Source of the DNA: Pedobacter caeni | GTDB lineage: Bacteria > Bacteroidota > Bacteroidia > Sphingobacteriales > Sphingobacteriaceae | Assembly: GCF_900129215.1 (NCBI RefSeq) | Contig: NZ_FQUQ01000002.1 | Coordinates: 1,550,001 to 1,614,000, forward strand | Length of the DNA stretch: 64,000 nt | Direction: 5' to 3' | Shown here: positions 9,013 through 16,814 of the stretch, one piece after another | How positions within the stretch are numbered: the first letter of the stretch is position 1 | How the letters are laid out: every line of letters starts with the position of its first letter | Made by a program: the position numbers and the translations under genes | Notes under the pieces: model-generated | The model's input: only the letters and a program-made list of their open reading frames with translations | Told to the model about the DNA's origin: nothing | Database searches by the model: none

Positions 9013-10056
9013 ATGGGAAAGTTATTAAATGGAGTATTTGGCGGATTCCACGGGAAAGTGGGCAATCTGGTAGGTTATACCTTAAAAGGTAAATATGTCA
9101 TCAGAATGATTGGTAGAAGTGAAAAGCCGCTTACTCCGGCAAGAAAAGCCAATTGCCAGAAGATGACAGTGGTCAACGAGATCCTCAGTCCCTGCATTCA
9201 TGCGATCCGTGTAGGATTTCGCCTTGCAGTTGCCGGAACGGATAGAAATGAGTACAATGAAGCCGTTTCTTACAATAAAAAGAATGCGCTTCAGGGAGTA
9301 TATCCAAACATTAGTCTGGACTATGACAAAGTATTACTGAGCATGGGAACGCTTCCTGTGGCTATTAATCCAACCATCAGCCAAAATGAGGAGAAGATCA
9401 CTTTTAACTGGGAAACATCGGACATTCCGGGAAGCGCGCATTATAACGATCGTGCGATGCTGGTGATTTATTTTCCTGATTTAAAAGATAGCACTTGCTA
9501 TCTGATCGGGGCAAAAAGAGGGGAGGGAAAAGATGTGATTGCTATCGATTCTCCAAATATAAATGAGCGTATGGAAGCTTATATATCTTTTGCTAAAGAG
9601 GATGGGAGAGCAATTTCCAATAGCATACATGTGGGCTCTTTGAACTTAGACCGTAAAGCCGAAATTACAGACGATAGCAAGCTGGAAACTAAAGATATCC
9701 CTGAATTTATTCATTTGCTGCAGAACGAATTTAGTCAAAAACTAAGCGCAGACTGCGAGTTAACGCTCAGTCAGCATGATGCCCGCATTGCAGAACTCAG
9801 GCTGAATTCCTCTCCTGGCGAACAAGTAGGGGTAAAGGAACCTCTGTCTTCGACGCTGTCTCTTTTATTTAAAAAAGTAAAGGTTAACCGGGTGGTCTGG
9901 AATATAAACACAGACCATAAGGAAATGATCAGCTTATTAGAAGGTCTGGGTTTTAAAAAGGAAGGACATTTTATTGAAAATCGCTTTGTAAATGACAAAT
10001 GGATCAATGAGTATCAATTTGCGATATTAAAATCGGAATGGGAGCTGTTGATTTAG
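9013..10056 (+). CDS. DUF6266 protein with GNAT-like C-terminal tail
   Basis: The N-terminal ~215 residues match the pattern of DUF6266 proteins of Bacteroidota: the start M-G-K-L-L-N-G-V-F-G-G-F, then K-V-G-N-L-V-G, a repeated-surface style basic protein of unknown role. The last ~60 residues (about 286-345) instead look like the end of a RimJ/RimL-type GNAT acetyltransferase: V-N-R-V-V-W, then L-L-E-G-L-G-F-K-K-E-G, and a final F-V-N-D-K-W-I-N-E-Y. The acetyl-CoA loop (R/Q-x-x-G-x-G/A) expected upstream in a complete GNAT domain is not visible, so this part is truncated or degenerate. The fusion is unusual. Function unknown. Confidence 0.7.
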   Translation: MGKLLNGVFGGFHGKVGNLVGYTLKGKYVIRMIGRSEKPLTPARKANCQKMTVVNEILSPCIHAIRVGFRLAVAGTDRNEYNEAVSYNKKNALQGVYPNISLDYDKVLLSMGTLPVAINPTISQNEEKITFNWETSDIPGSAHYNDRAMLVIYFPDLKDSTCYLIGAKRGEGKDVIAIDSPNINERMEAYISFAKEDGRAISNSIHVGSLNLDRKAEITDDSKLETKDIPEFIHLLQNEFSQKLSADCELTLSQHDARIAELRLNSSPGEQVGVKEPLSSTLSLLFKKVKVNRVVWNINTDHKEMISLLEGLGFKKEGHFIENRFVNDKWINEYQFAILKSEWELLI

Positions 10057-10284
10057 TTCTTTAATAAAGGACATTCTGTTTTTTGTTTAGGAAAAGTATA
10101 CCGGAAGATTTGAATATCTATTCTGGGAGGAATTCCTTTGAGTTGAAGTAAGCAGCCAATCAGTATATGCTTTTCTCAGGGCTGCTACCACATAATACGC
10201 TCTTTTGGTTGCTTTTTTATTTATTTTGTGTTCCAAAATGAAATATATATTCTTTAATGTATGGTTTTCGTTGTGCCATGTCGG

Positions 10285-10292
10285 TAAATTTG
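10285..10292 (+). promoter_or_regulatory. -7 box that favours a downstream start for the XRE gene
   Basis: TAAATTTG is an exact TAnnTTTG match, 21 nt before the ATG at 10314. It lies inside the longer open frame that begins at 10257, which argues for the later ATG. Confidence 0.45.
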
Positions 10293-10313
10293 AGTTCACA
10301 AAATTCACAGGAC

Positions 10314-10760
10314 ATGAAAACGACAACAGATGCAGCAGCTCAAACCCATCAGGGGAAAAATGTAAAAAGATTTCGGGAAATGTTGGGTATACGGCAGGAA
10401 GGTCTGGCCGATCAGTTAGGGCCGGAATGGAGTCAGAAAAGGATATCTTTAATAGAATCCCGGGAAATAGTAGAACCAGATCTGCTAAAGTCGATTGCGG
10501 AAGTGCTTAAGATTCCGGTCCAGGTATTGGAAAATTTCAACGAACAAGCCGCAATAAACTATTTTAACACATTTACTGATGATAGTATTTTTAATAACGT
10601 TAATAATGGGGTGTTAACAAATAATATCAACCCGCTTGAAGTACTCATAGAAGCCATGAAAGAACTCAAAACAGTTTATGGAGAGAACAGAGAACTTTAT
10701 ACCTCCTTGTTGAACCTGGAGCGGGAGAAGAATGCGGAGCTAAAAGCAAAATTAGCTTAG
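10314..10760 (+). CDS. XRE-family helix-turn-helix regulator
   Basis: A 148-residue predicted DNA-binding regulator. An HTH_XRE domain spans about residues 15-75 (K-R-F-R-E-M-L-G-I-R-Q-E-G-L-A, then Q-K-R-I-S-L-I-E-S-R). An Asn-rich linker leads to a C-terminal heptad-like helix (about 105-148, rich in Leu, Glu and Lys) that could dimerise. The frame is open from ATG 10257, but a perfect -7 box at 10285-10292 falls inside that extension, so I choose 10314. It sits between the DUF6266 gene and the convergent second mini-lipoprotein gene. Its target is unknown. Confidence 0.8.
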   Translation: MKTTTDAAAQTHQGKNVKRFREMLGIRQEGLADQLGPEWSQKRISLIESREIVEPDLLKSIAEVLKIPVQVLENFNEQAAINYFNTFTDDSIFNNVNNGVLTNNINPLEVLIEAMKELKTVYGENRELYTSLLNLEREKNAELKAKLA

Positions 10761-10830
10761 GAACGTAAATCATTTTTTTTCTGGTCTGGCTTTTATTTGC
10801 CTGAAGACTGGAAATGTAAAATGCATGTAT

Positions 10831-10871
10831 AACAAAAAAGGCGCTGGAAAGTATCCAGCGCCTTTTTTGTT
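10831..10871. terminator. Strong bidirectional terminator
   Basis: Perfect 18-bp arms (10831-10848 and 10854-10871) with a 5-nt loop and A/T tracts at both ends. It serves the XRE gene (+) and the second mini-lipoprotein gene (-). Confidence 0.9.
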
Positions 10872-10886
10872 ATAAGTTTATTCAGC

Positions 10887-11099
10887 TTATTTTTTTACAG
10901 TGTCAACAGCAACTGTAGTAGTTTTAACAGTAGTGTCTTTTACAGTAGTGTCAACAACGTTAGTATCAACAGTAGTAGTAACTGCACCTGAATCAGTTAA
11001 AGTAGTATCAGTTGATTCACCTTTTTTTTCTGATGAACAAGCTGCTACTGATAAAGAGATTGCTAAAGCTACAAAGCCAAATTTAAATGCGTTTTTCAT
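10887..11099 (-). CDS. Small Thr-rich lipoprotein (paralog B)
   Basis: A 70-residue predicted lipoprotein, paralog of the gene at 8317. Signal peptide M-K-N-A-F-K-F-G-F, lipobox S-V-A-A-C (Cys21), then a charged S-S-E-K-K-G-E and a Thr/Val/Asp repeat region (D-T-T-V-K-D-T-T-V-K). Length and start context match paralog A exactly. The promoter-like motif again lies 35 nt upstream of the ATG (11135-11165). It is divergent from the sigma-factor gene, which has the same motif in the shared intergenic region. Function unknown; an envelope-stress output is an inference from the motif. Confidence 0.85.
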   Translation of the reverse strand: MKNAFKFGFVALAISLSVAACSSEKKGESTDTTLTDSGAVTTTVDTNVVDTTVKDTTVKTTTVAVDTVKK

Positions 11100-11134
11100 T
11101 TTAATTCTATTTTAAATAATTAATTAATTTTGCT

Positions 11135-11165
11135 GATTAATACGGGAAAGATTAAAAGGTAACCC
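11135..11165 (-). promoter_or_regulatory. Candidate ECF-type promoter, site B
   Basis: Minus strand: GGGTTACC (11165-11158), 14 nt, GTATTAAT (11143-11136). The layout and distance to ATG are identical to site A. Confidence 0.6.
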
Positions 11166-11208
11166 ATCAATTTGAAAAAAAAATAAAAATAATTTTTATT
11201 GATGTTTT

Positions 11209-11240
11209 GGGTTACTGTTGACGTTAATACTGTATTAAGT
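11209..11240 (+). promoter_or_regulatory. Candidate ECF-type promoter, site C
   Basis: GGGTTACT (11209-11216), 15 nt, GTATTAAG (11232-11239), about 69 nt before the sigma-factor start. This would be the natural autoregulated promoter of the sigma gene. Confidence 0.55.
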
Positions 11241-11279
11241 GGTGGATAAGAAAAAAGTAATTTTTTTTTGGCTATCATT

Positions 11280-11310
11280 GGGTTACCATTCACGTATAAA
11301 TGTATTAATT
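11280..11310 (+). promoter_or_regulatory. Candidate ECF-type promoter or operator, site D
   Basis: GGGTTACC (11280-11287), 14 nt, GTATTAAT (11302-11309). It overlaps the likely TTG/GTG start of the sigma gene, so it may act as an operator or indicate a misjudged start. Confidence 0.5.
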
Positions 11311-11878
11311 GGTGAGTAATAAGTTAAGCAGTTCAGTTCCAACAGATAGAGAGGTAGTTTTAGGGATACTAAATGACTCAGAAGATGCGCTAAATAAGTT
11401 GTATACGGGGTATTTCCCGATGGTTTTACAGTTTATTCTGAATAATAACGGTGATGAAGATGATGCAAAAGACGTGTATCAGGAAGGAATCATCGTTTTA
11501 TACAATAAAATAAAAGGCGGCAATTTTGAATTGAGCAGTAAACTAAAAACCTATATATACTCAGTTTGCAGAAGAATCTGGTTGAAAAAGCTTTCACAGC
11601 AAAGCAAGAAGACCAGCAACATTTCAGACTTTGAGGATGTAATGGCAGTAGAGGTAGATGTGGAGCAGCATGAAGAAAAGGATAAGCAGTTTGATAAGAT
11701 GCAAGATGCCCTCCTTCATTTAGGTGAACCCTGCAAGACGATTATTCAGGATTTTTACATCAACAACCTCTCCATGCAGGATATATGTGAGAAATTTGGT
11801 TATACCAATACGGATAATGCCAAAACTCAAAAATATAAATGTTTGCAGCGGTTGAAGAAATTGTTTTTTCAAGTTTAA
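11309..11878 (+). CDS. ECF-type RNA polymerase sigma factor
   Basis: A 189-residue sigma-70 family protein of the ECF type. Region 2 covers about residues 26-68 (Y-F-P-M-V-L-Q-F, then D-D-A-K-D-V-Y-Q-E). Region 4 covers about 136-186 with a helix-turn-helix (L-S-M-Q-D-I-C-E-K-F-G-Y). There is no ATG near the N-terminus: TTG (11309) or GTG (11312) is needed, since the first in-frame ATG is at residue 38. It is followed 7 nt later by a membrane protein with an anti-sigma-like N-terminus, the usual partner arrangement. Two copies of the GGGTTAC/GTATTAA motif upstream suggest autoregulation. Confidence 0.88.
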   Translation: MVSNKLSSSVPTDREVVLGILNDSEDALNKLYTGYFPMVLQFILNNNGDEDDAKDVYQEGIIVLYNKIKGGNFELSSKLKTYIYSVCRRIWLKKLSQQSKKTSNISDFEDVMAVEVDVEQHEEKDKQFDKMQDALLHLGEPCKTIIQDFYINNLSMQDICEKFGYTNTDNAKTQKYKCLQRLKKLFFQV

Positions 11879-11885
11879 AGGTGAT

Positions 11886-12983
11886 ATGAGAAACGAGATT
11901 GAGTTAGAAGGTATAATTGAGGATTATTTAAATGATAAACTTTCCGAAGCAGAAAGAACAGCATTTGAGCAGCTTCGCAAAAATGATCCCACTGTGGACC
12001 ATAAAGTGGTAGCGCACAAAGTTTTTCTGGAATCTTTAGGAGATTATGCTCAGGTATTGGATTTAAAGGCTAAAATGGATCGTGCACATGCAGAGATCGA
12101 TGTAGAAACCTTGAGCGAAGAGCTAAGACCTCATCCTTCTTATATTGTTAATTTATGGCGTAAGAATAAAGCAGCAATCGCTGTGGCGGCTTCCTTCATC
12201 TTATTAACGATCGTAACTGTTTACTCAATTCAGCAAAACACCAAACAAATTGGCAATGTTGAACTGGTGAGCAGAGAGCTTGCGAAAATCAAGAACTCTC
12301 AAAGCAGCCTGATCAGAATCATGAATTCTAAAACTACTGCCAATACACCTAAGAATGTTAAACCTGCTAATTTTGGTGGAACAGGCTTCGCTCTAACTGC
12401 AAACGGTTATCTACTGACCAACCTGCATGTGGTAGATGGTGCTGATTCTGTATATGTTCAGGACAATAAAGGAGACTCTTATAAGGCTAAGGTAGTGAGA
12501 TCAGATTCTCAATACGATCTTGCCATCTTAAAAATCATTGATAAATCATTCAATCCGCTTTCTAACCTGCCTTACCGCTTAAAACAAAGTGGAAATGGAA
12601 TGGGAGAGATTGTATATACCCTTGGCTTCCCTAAAGATGATGCGGTTTTTGGCGAAGGTTATATCAGCTCAAGAACAGGTTATAACGGAGATACGACGCA
12701 ATATCAGGTATCTATTCCTGTGAACCCTGGAAATAGCGGTGGTCCTTTGTTAGACCATCAGGGAAATATCATCGGAGTGATCTCTGCGAAAGAAAAACAG
12801 GTTGATGGTGCAACGTTTGCCATTAAATCAAAATACATTCAGGAAGCTTTAAATTCTATTCCTAATGATTCTCTGGGTAAAAAAGTAGCCTTTAACAAAA
12901 GGAACTCTTTACAAGGCCTGAGCAGAAACAAACAGTTAGAGAAGATTCAGGATTATGTATTTATGATCAAAGTTTATAAATAA
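11886..12983 (+). CDS. Membrane-bound anti-sigma-like/HtrA-like serine protease fusion
   Basis: A 365-residue protein with three parts. Residues 1-90 are cytoplasmic and resemble the N-terminus of Bacteroidota anti-sigma factors (I-E-D-Y-L-N-D-K-L-S-E-A-E-R, then F-E-Q-L-R-K-N-D-P). Residues about 96-114 form one membrane helix. Residues about 160-330 form a trypsin-like S1C protease with all three catalytic residues: His181 (T-N-L-H-V-V-D), Asp211 (Q-Y-D-L-A-I-L) and Ser284 (G-N-S-G-G-P-L). No PDZ domain is visible. The gene is coupled to the sigma gene (7-nt gap). I infer that it holds the sigma factor and senses or processes something in the periplasm through its protease domain. Confidence 0.85.
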   Translation: MRNEIELEGIIEDYLNDKLSEAERTAFEQLRKNDPTVDHKVVAHKVFLESLGDYAQVLDLKAKMDRAHAEIDVETLSEELRPHPSYIVNLWRKNKAAIAVAASFILLTIVTVYSIQQNTKQIGNVELVSRELAKIKNSQSSLIRIMNSKTTANTPKNVKPANFGGTGFALTANGYLLTNLHVVDGADSVYVQDNKGDSYKAKVVRSDSQYDLAILKIIDKSFNPLSNLPYRLKQSGNGMGEIVYTLGFPKDDAVFGEGYISSRTGYNGDTTQYQVSIPVNPGNSGGPLLDHQGNIIGVISAKEKQVDGATFAIKSKYIQEALNSIPNDSLGKKVAFNKRNSLQGLSRNKQLEKIQDYVFMIKVYK

Positions 12984-13020
12984 GAACCTGGTTTATAAAT
13001 AAGAAACCCGAAAGAAATTG

Positions 13021-13056
13021 AAAACCCCGAAATGCTGTAACGCGTTTCGGGGTTTT
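13021..13056. terminator. Bidirectional terminator after the protease gene
   Basis: Perfect 12-bp arms AAAACCCCGAAA (13021-13032) and TTTCGGGGTTTT (13045-13056), between convergent genes. Confidence 0.88.
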
Positions 13057-13126
13057 GCCTTTGGTAGCCAGGGGGAAACGATTTGGGTTTAGGTATGTAG
13101 TCTTGTGTCTCTTCTATGGCCTGCTA

Positions 13127-14563
13127 CTATTTTTCTCTGATTGTTTTCAATGCGATTTCCATTTCTGGATCTTTCTTTTCAAGGATATCGTTTATCGTTC
13201 TCGCATAAGGCAGGTCCGGATAAGTACCATGGCCGTAATTCTTAGTTTGATCTACTGCATTGATGTATTTTAATAGTGGAACGTTCACATTGATGTCAAA
13301 ACTAACTTTAGTATCCGGGATCAATCCGCTGTTGTTTCCCTGATAAGCCCCGCCGGTTTCTTCACCAATAAATGTGGCTCTTTTGTTATACTGGAGCACA
13401 GCAGCAAGGTCGGCACAGGATGAAAGACAAGTCCCGTTGATCAATACATATACTTTCCCCTGATAAGGATTGGCCTGTGGCTGTTGTGGTTCAAAAAAAT
13501 CGAACTCAGAACTGAGACGGGATTTTTGCCACAAGTAAACAGAATCTTTTTTTATGGGTTTACCGTAGACCATTTTAGCCGATCCCTTAATACTGAGGGC
13601 GAAGGGTTCTGTTACCTCAATCCGATCCCAATAGCGATAGGGTTTATTCATTAAATAGCTACAGAGGTAGGCCGCATTTACATCAGTACCTCCGGTATTG
13701 TTGCGCAAATCAATCACCAGATTTTTAATCTGTTTGTTTTGCAACTCTTCAAAAGCTTTTCTGATGAATTTTTTGAAATTCTGACGTCCTTCTTTAATGT
13801 CTGTTTCTCCAAATGAGTGTATCCTGAGAATTGCAGCATCTTCATTGTAAGTCAAATCAAGCCGGGGTTTGTTCTTCAAATCCATCACCTCGGGAACAGG
13901 GATAGCTTCGTTTCTAACCGCATTTAAGATCAGGTCCTTTTTACCCGAACCGGAAGCCAGTACCACCTTAAATTGATGATTTACCTCCACAATAGACCGA
14001 TAACTTCCTGCAAAGCGGTTGTTGATCATCTGGTACTTCAGGGTTTCGTTAAAGCCATCTGATGAGATGTTCTCAAACATGATCTTTTTAATCTCAGCTG
14101 TGGTTTTACCATTGATGCTTAAAACCTCTGTTCCTAAACTCAGATCAGGATTTCCCGAATAATTCCCCGTGATATAGGCCCTTTCTCCGATAAAGAAAAG
14201 ATCAAGAGGGAGCATATTGGCTGTCTTGTCAAGATAATTTCTGTAATTCTCTGAAAGGGAAAGCCCGGTATGCATGCAGCGGATACGGGCAATTAAGGGC
14301 TTCAGTTTGTGGTAAAAGCTAAGTTGATCCTGTGGGCCCTGAATCGTGGCCAGGCTGGAATCAATGTAATGATTAAAGGAAGCCTTATCTGTGTACCGAT
14401 AAAATCCAGGGTGCTTTTTACCCAGTTCATCTAATAGTTCCACTATACTTTTTTTTGCGGAATCGGCGCTGATTGTTGCTGCCGGATGGAAAGATTTCTT
14501 CTGTGCATAGGTGATGCATGGAAAAATCAAAAGAGTTAGCGTAAGAAATATATTTGATTTCAT
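13127..14563 (-). CDS. Secreted S41-family peptidase
   Basis: A 478-residue protein with a Sec signal peptide (cleavage near Y-A-Q at residues 19-21). The C-terminal half has the tail-specific-protease fold: N-L-V-I-D-L-R-N-N-T-G-G near residue 285 and the nucleophile region N-G-T-C-L-S-S-C-A-D near residue 375, followed by E-E-T-G-G. Family members cut unfolded or C-terminal peptides in the periplasm, though some are inactive. The segment before it (L-S-I-N-G-K-T near residue 150) resembles a PDZ-like region. Single gene. Confidence 0.85.
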   Translation of the reverse strand: MKSNIFLTLTLLIFPCITYAQKKSFHPAATISADSAKKSIVELLDELGKKHPGFYRYTDKASFNHYIDSSLATIQGPQDQLSFYHKLKPLIARIRCMHTGLSLSENYRNYLDKTANMLPLDLFFIGERAYITGNYSGNPDLSLGTEVLSINGKTTAEIKKIMFENISSDGFNETLKYQMINNRFAGSYRSIVEVNHQFKVVLASGSGKKDLILNAVRNEAIPVPEVMDLKNKPRLDLTYNEDAAILRIHSFGETDIKEGRQNFKKFIRKAFEELQNKQIKNLVIDLRNNTGGTDVNAAYLCSYLMNKPYRYWDRIEVTEPFALSIKGSAKMVYGKPIKKDSVYLWQKSRLSSEFDFFEPQQPQANPYQGKVYVLINGTCLSSCADLAAVLQYNKRATFIGEETGGAYQGNNSGLIPDTKVSFDINVNVPLLKYINAVDQTKNYGHGTYPDLPYARTINDILEKKDPEMEIALKTIREK

Positions 14564-14649
14564 AACACTAAAATAAACTGAATATCAGTAGGTTGATTGT
14601 TAAAAAAAGTTAATTAACAAATGCACGATAATGAACTTCCGTACTTGTT

Positions 14650-15330
14650 TTATGCCTGGATTTTAAACCGGTCATACAATTGCTCCCGGCCTTTAGCAGT
14701 GATTACTATTGCTCTGGAGTCTTTAGTCTTTCTGAAATAATCTGATAACAGCATTTTTTCCAGAAAGGCAGCACCGAGTGCCCCTGCCAGATGAGGTTTT
14801 CTTTCGGTCCAGTCTAAACATGGTTTAGCAAAGATTCTGCGCGATTTTTTCAGTTCATCTGTATCAATGTTAAATTCGGAGAAGAAGGATCGCCCTTTCT
14901 TTGTCACCAGATAAACCGCTCCTTCCGGTTCAATCAGTTTTTGTTCAATCAGCTGTTCTGTAAGTAATACACCCACCTTACCCGCCAGGTGGTCATAGCA
15001 GGTTCTGCAATGTTTTATCGCTGCATTGTTCGTATTTCCTGTTATCTTTTTGTGTTTTTCATCAGGAATCAGGTTACCAATCGCTTCTATAGCATAGGCA
15101 ACTTCCGGTCTGGAAAACCGATAATATTTATGTCTCCCCTGACTTTCAACTGCCAGCAAATCTGCCTGCACGAGTTTGCTCAGGTGCATACTTATATTTT
15201 GTGGGGAAGTGTCTGCACAAAGGGCCAGTTCTGTAGCGGTATAGGCTCTGCCATCAAGCAGTGTCCAGAGTATTTTTGTCCGGACAGGATCGCCAATCAA
15301 TGAGGTAATGTATCCAATTTCCTGTTTCAT
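14650..15330 (-). CDS. ArsR-family winged-helix regulator
   Basis: A 226-residue regulator. The ArsR-type winged helix fills about residues 5-90 (D-P-V-R-T-K-I-L-W-T-L-L-D-G, then S-P-Q-N-I-S-M-H-L-S-K-L). The rest contains H-C-R-T-C-Y-D-H-L-A-G, a Cys/His-rich phrase common in this larger ArsR subgroup, and a second winged-helix-like C-terminal part. It is divergent from the hydrolase/monooxygenase fusion, and a repeated 14-mer in the shared intergenic region is a likely operator. The ligand is not known; the sequence does not prove metal sensing. Confidence 0.85.
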   Translation of the reverse strand: MKQEIGYITSLIGDPVRTKILWTLLDGRAYTATELALCADTSPQNISMHLSKLVQADLLAVESQGRHKYYRFSRPEVAYAIEAIGNLIPDEKHKKITGNTNNAAIKHCRTCYDHLAGKVGVLLTEQLIEQKLIEPEGAVYLVTKKGRSFFSEFNIDTDELKKSRRIFAKPCLDWTERKPHLAGALGAAFLEKMLLSDYFRKTKDSRAIVITAKGREQLYDRFKIQA

Positions 15331-15343
15331 CTGATTAGGAGTG

Positions 15344-15380
15344 TAGTTAAGTGTAGAATACGGGTATAGTTAAGTGTAGA
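15344..15380. promoter_or_regulatory. Direct repeat between the arsR-type gene and its divergent neighbour
   Basis: TAGTTAAGTGTAGA occurs exactly at 15344-15357 and 15367-15380, a 23-bp period, with a weaker third match (GAAGTGTTAAAG) just after. It is a candidate operator for the divergent regulator. Confidence 0.5.
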
Positions 15381-15445
15381 TTGAAGTGTTAAAGGTAGTG
15401 ATTTATCAACTTTGCTTCATTATAAATCCTAATCATACCAAAGAG

Positions 15446-16741
15446 ATGATAAAAATGAACGAAGGAGAAATCCTGCTTACTGAAAGCCATATTGCTCCGT
15501 TAAAGATTGCGCTGAGCTACAAAGCCCCTAATGTTGTTTCCAATGATTATGCCGTATTAATGCTGCATGGATCTTCTTTTCCATCTGCCCAGTCTTTTGG
15601 ATTCCGGATGAACAACTCCTCCTGGACGGACCATCTGACAGAAAGGGGGTATGAGGTTTATGCCCTGGATTTCCTGGGTTATGGAAATGCAGACTGCTAC
15701 CCGGAAATGAAAACAGATGAGCGCGCGGGAAAACCATTGGGAAGGGCAACTGAGGTCTGTAAAGATGTAGATAAAGCCGTTGATTTCATTCTCAGCAGAA
15801 GCGGAAAGACTAAAGTTTATTTAATCGGTCATTCCTGGGGAGCTTCGGTTGCGGCACTTTACGCTACAAAATTCCCTGATAAACTTGCCCGTTTGGTCTT
15901 GTTTGCGCCGGTTACAGAAAGAGAAGGTAGCTCTTCCGGGAGAGGTGTTATTTCAAATGCTTATGTGCAAATGACAGCTGATCAGAGAATCTCAGAAATG
16001 AAAATATTAACGCCTGAAGGGAAGCTTTGTCAACTGGAATCTGAAATATTTCAACTCTGGGCGGAGTTATGGAAAGAACGTTTTCCTTCCGGGCCGTTAC
16101 AGGATCTGGAGGACTTGTTGCATGGGCGATCATATTATCAACCTGCCGATATAAAAACTCCGGTTCTGCTCATCAGGGGAGAATGGGATCAATACCCTGA
16201 TGCCGCAGATGCGGATCTGTTATTTAGTAAGCTGGAACAGGCCCCTCAGAAAAAATATGTGGTGATTGAGAAAGGGACGCATGTGATGCATCTTGAAAAA
16301 AGTCGCCATCAGTTATATGAAGAAACACTTCATTTTCTGAAATCAGAAACACAGGGAAAGTATTTGAATCCACATGCTATTGCGGTAATATTCGAGGTGA
16401 TTCCCGCTGATGGTTTTAAAGAAACTTATCTGGACCTCGCCTTGAAACTCAGACCTGAACTGGAAAAAATAAGCGGTTTTATTTCTATTGAGCGTTTTCA
16501 AAGTATTTATCACCCGGAAAAGATCTTGTCCTTGTCGTTTTGGGAAAACGAAACAGCCATTCAGGAATGGAGAACATTGGAGTTGCACCGTGAAACACAG
16601 GCAAAAGGAAGGGCTTATGTCTTTAAAGATTATCAGCTGAGAATTGCACAGGTGACAAGAGATTATGGGATGTTAGATAGGAAAGAGGCCCCCAAAGACA
16701 GTAGAGGATACCATCAGGCAGGGACAGATAAAAGAAGTTAA
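15446..16741 (+). CDS. Alpha/beta hydrolase fused to an ABM-type monooxygenase domain
   Basis: About 431 residues from ATG 15446 (a GTG at 15386 keeps the frame open, but the ACTTTGC box near 15409 suggests a later start). The first ~305 residues are an alpha/beta hydrolase: oxyanion H-G-S-S-F near residue 40, nucleophile elbow G-H-S-W-G-A, acid in R-G-E-W-D-Q-Y, and His in K-G-T-H-V-M-H. The last ~110 residues look like an antibiotic-biosynthesis-monooxygenase (ABM) dimeric alpha-beta barrel (I-A-V-I-F-E-V, later L-S-F-W-E-N-E). The fusion and the adjacent ArsR-type regulator suggest an inducible detoxification enzyme; the substrate is unknown. Confidence 0.8.
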   Translation: MIKMNEGEILLTESHIAPLKIALSYKAPNVVSNDYAVLMLHGSSFPSAQSFGFRMNNSSWTDHLTERGYEVYALDFLGYGNADCYPEMKTDERAGKPLGRATEVCKDVDKAVDFILSRSGKTKVYLIGHSWGASVAALYATKFPDKLARLVLFAPVTEREGSSSGRGVISNAYVQMTADQRISEMKILTPEGKLCQLESEIFQLWAELWKERFPSGPLQDLEDLLHGRSYYQPADIKTPVLLIRGEWDQYPDAADADLLFSKLEQAPQKKYVVIEKGTHVMHLEKSRHQLYEETLHFLKSETQGKYLNPHAIAVIFEVIPADGFKETYLDLALKLRPELEKISGFISIERFQSIYHPEKILSLSFWENETAIQEWRTLELHRETQAKGRAYVFKDYQLRIAQVTRDYGMLDRKEAPKDSRGYHQAGTDKRS

Positions 16742-16814
16742 ATTCCTTAAACAATTCCTGAAATTTCATAGTTTTACTGATAACAATTGCTGATTTTATT
16801 TTAAGACTAAGGAT

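Noticed and set aside
10087..10326. Short minus-strand frame with a basic helix (K-K-A-T-K-R-A-Y-Y-V-V-A-A-L-R)
   Set aside because: It could be a real small protein with a TTG start, but its long form overlaps the XRE promoter and start, and no homology is recognised. Not enough to call.
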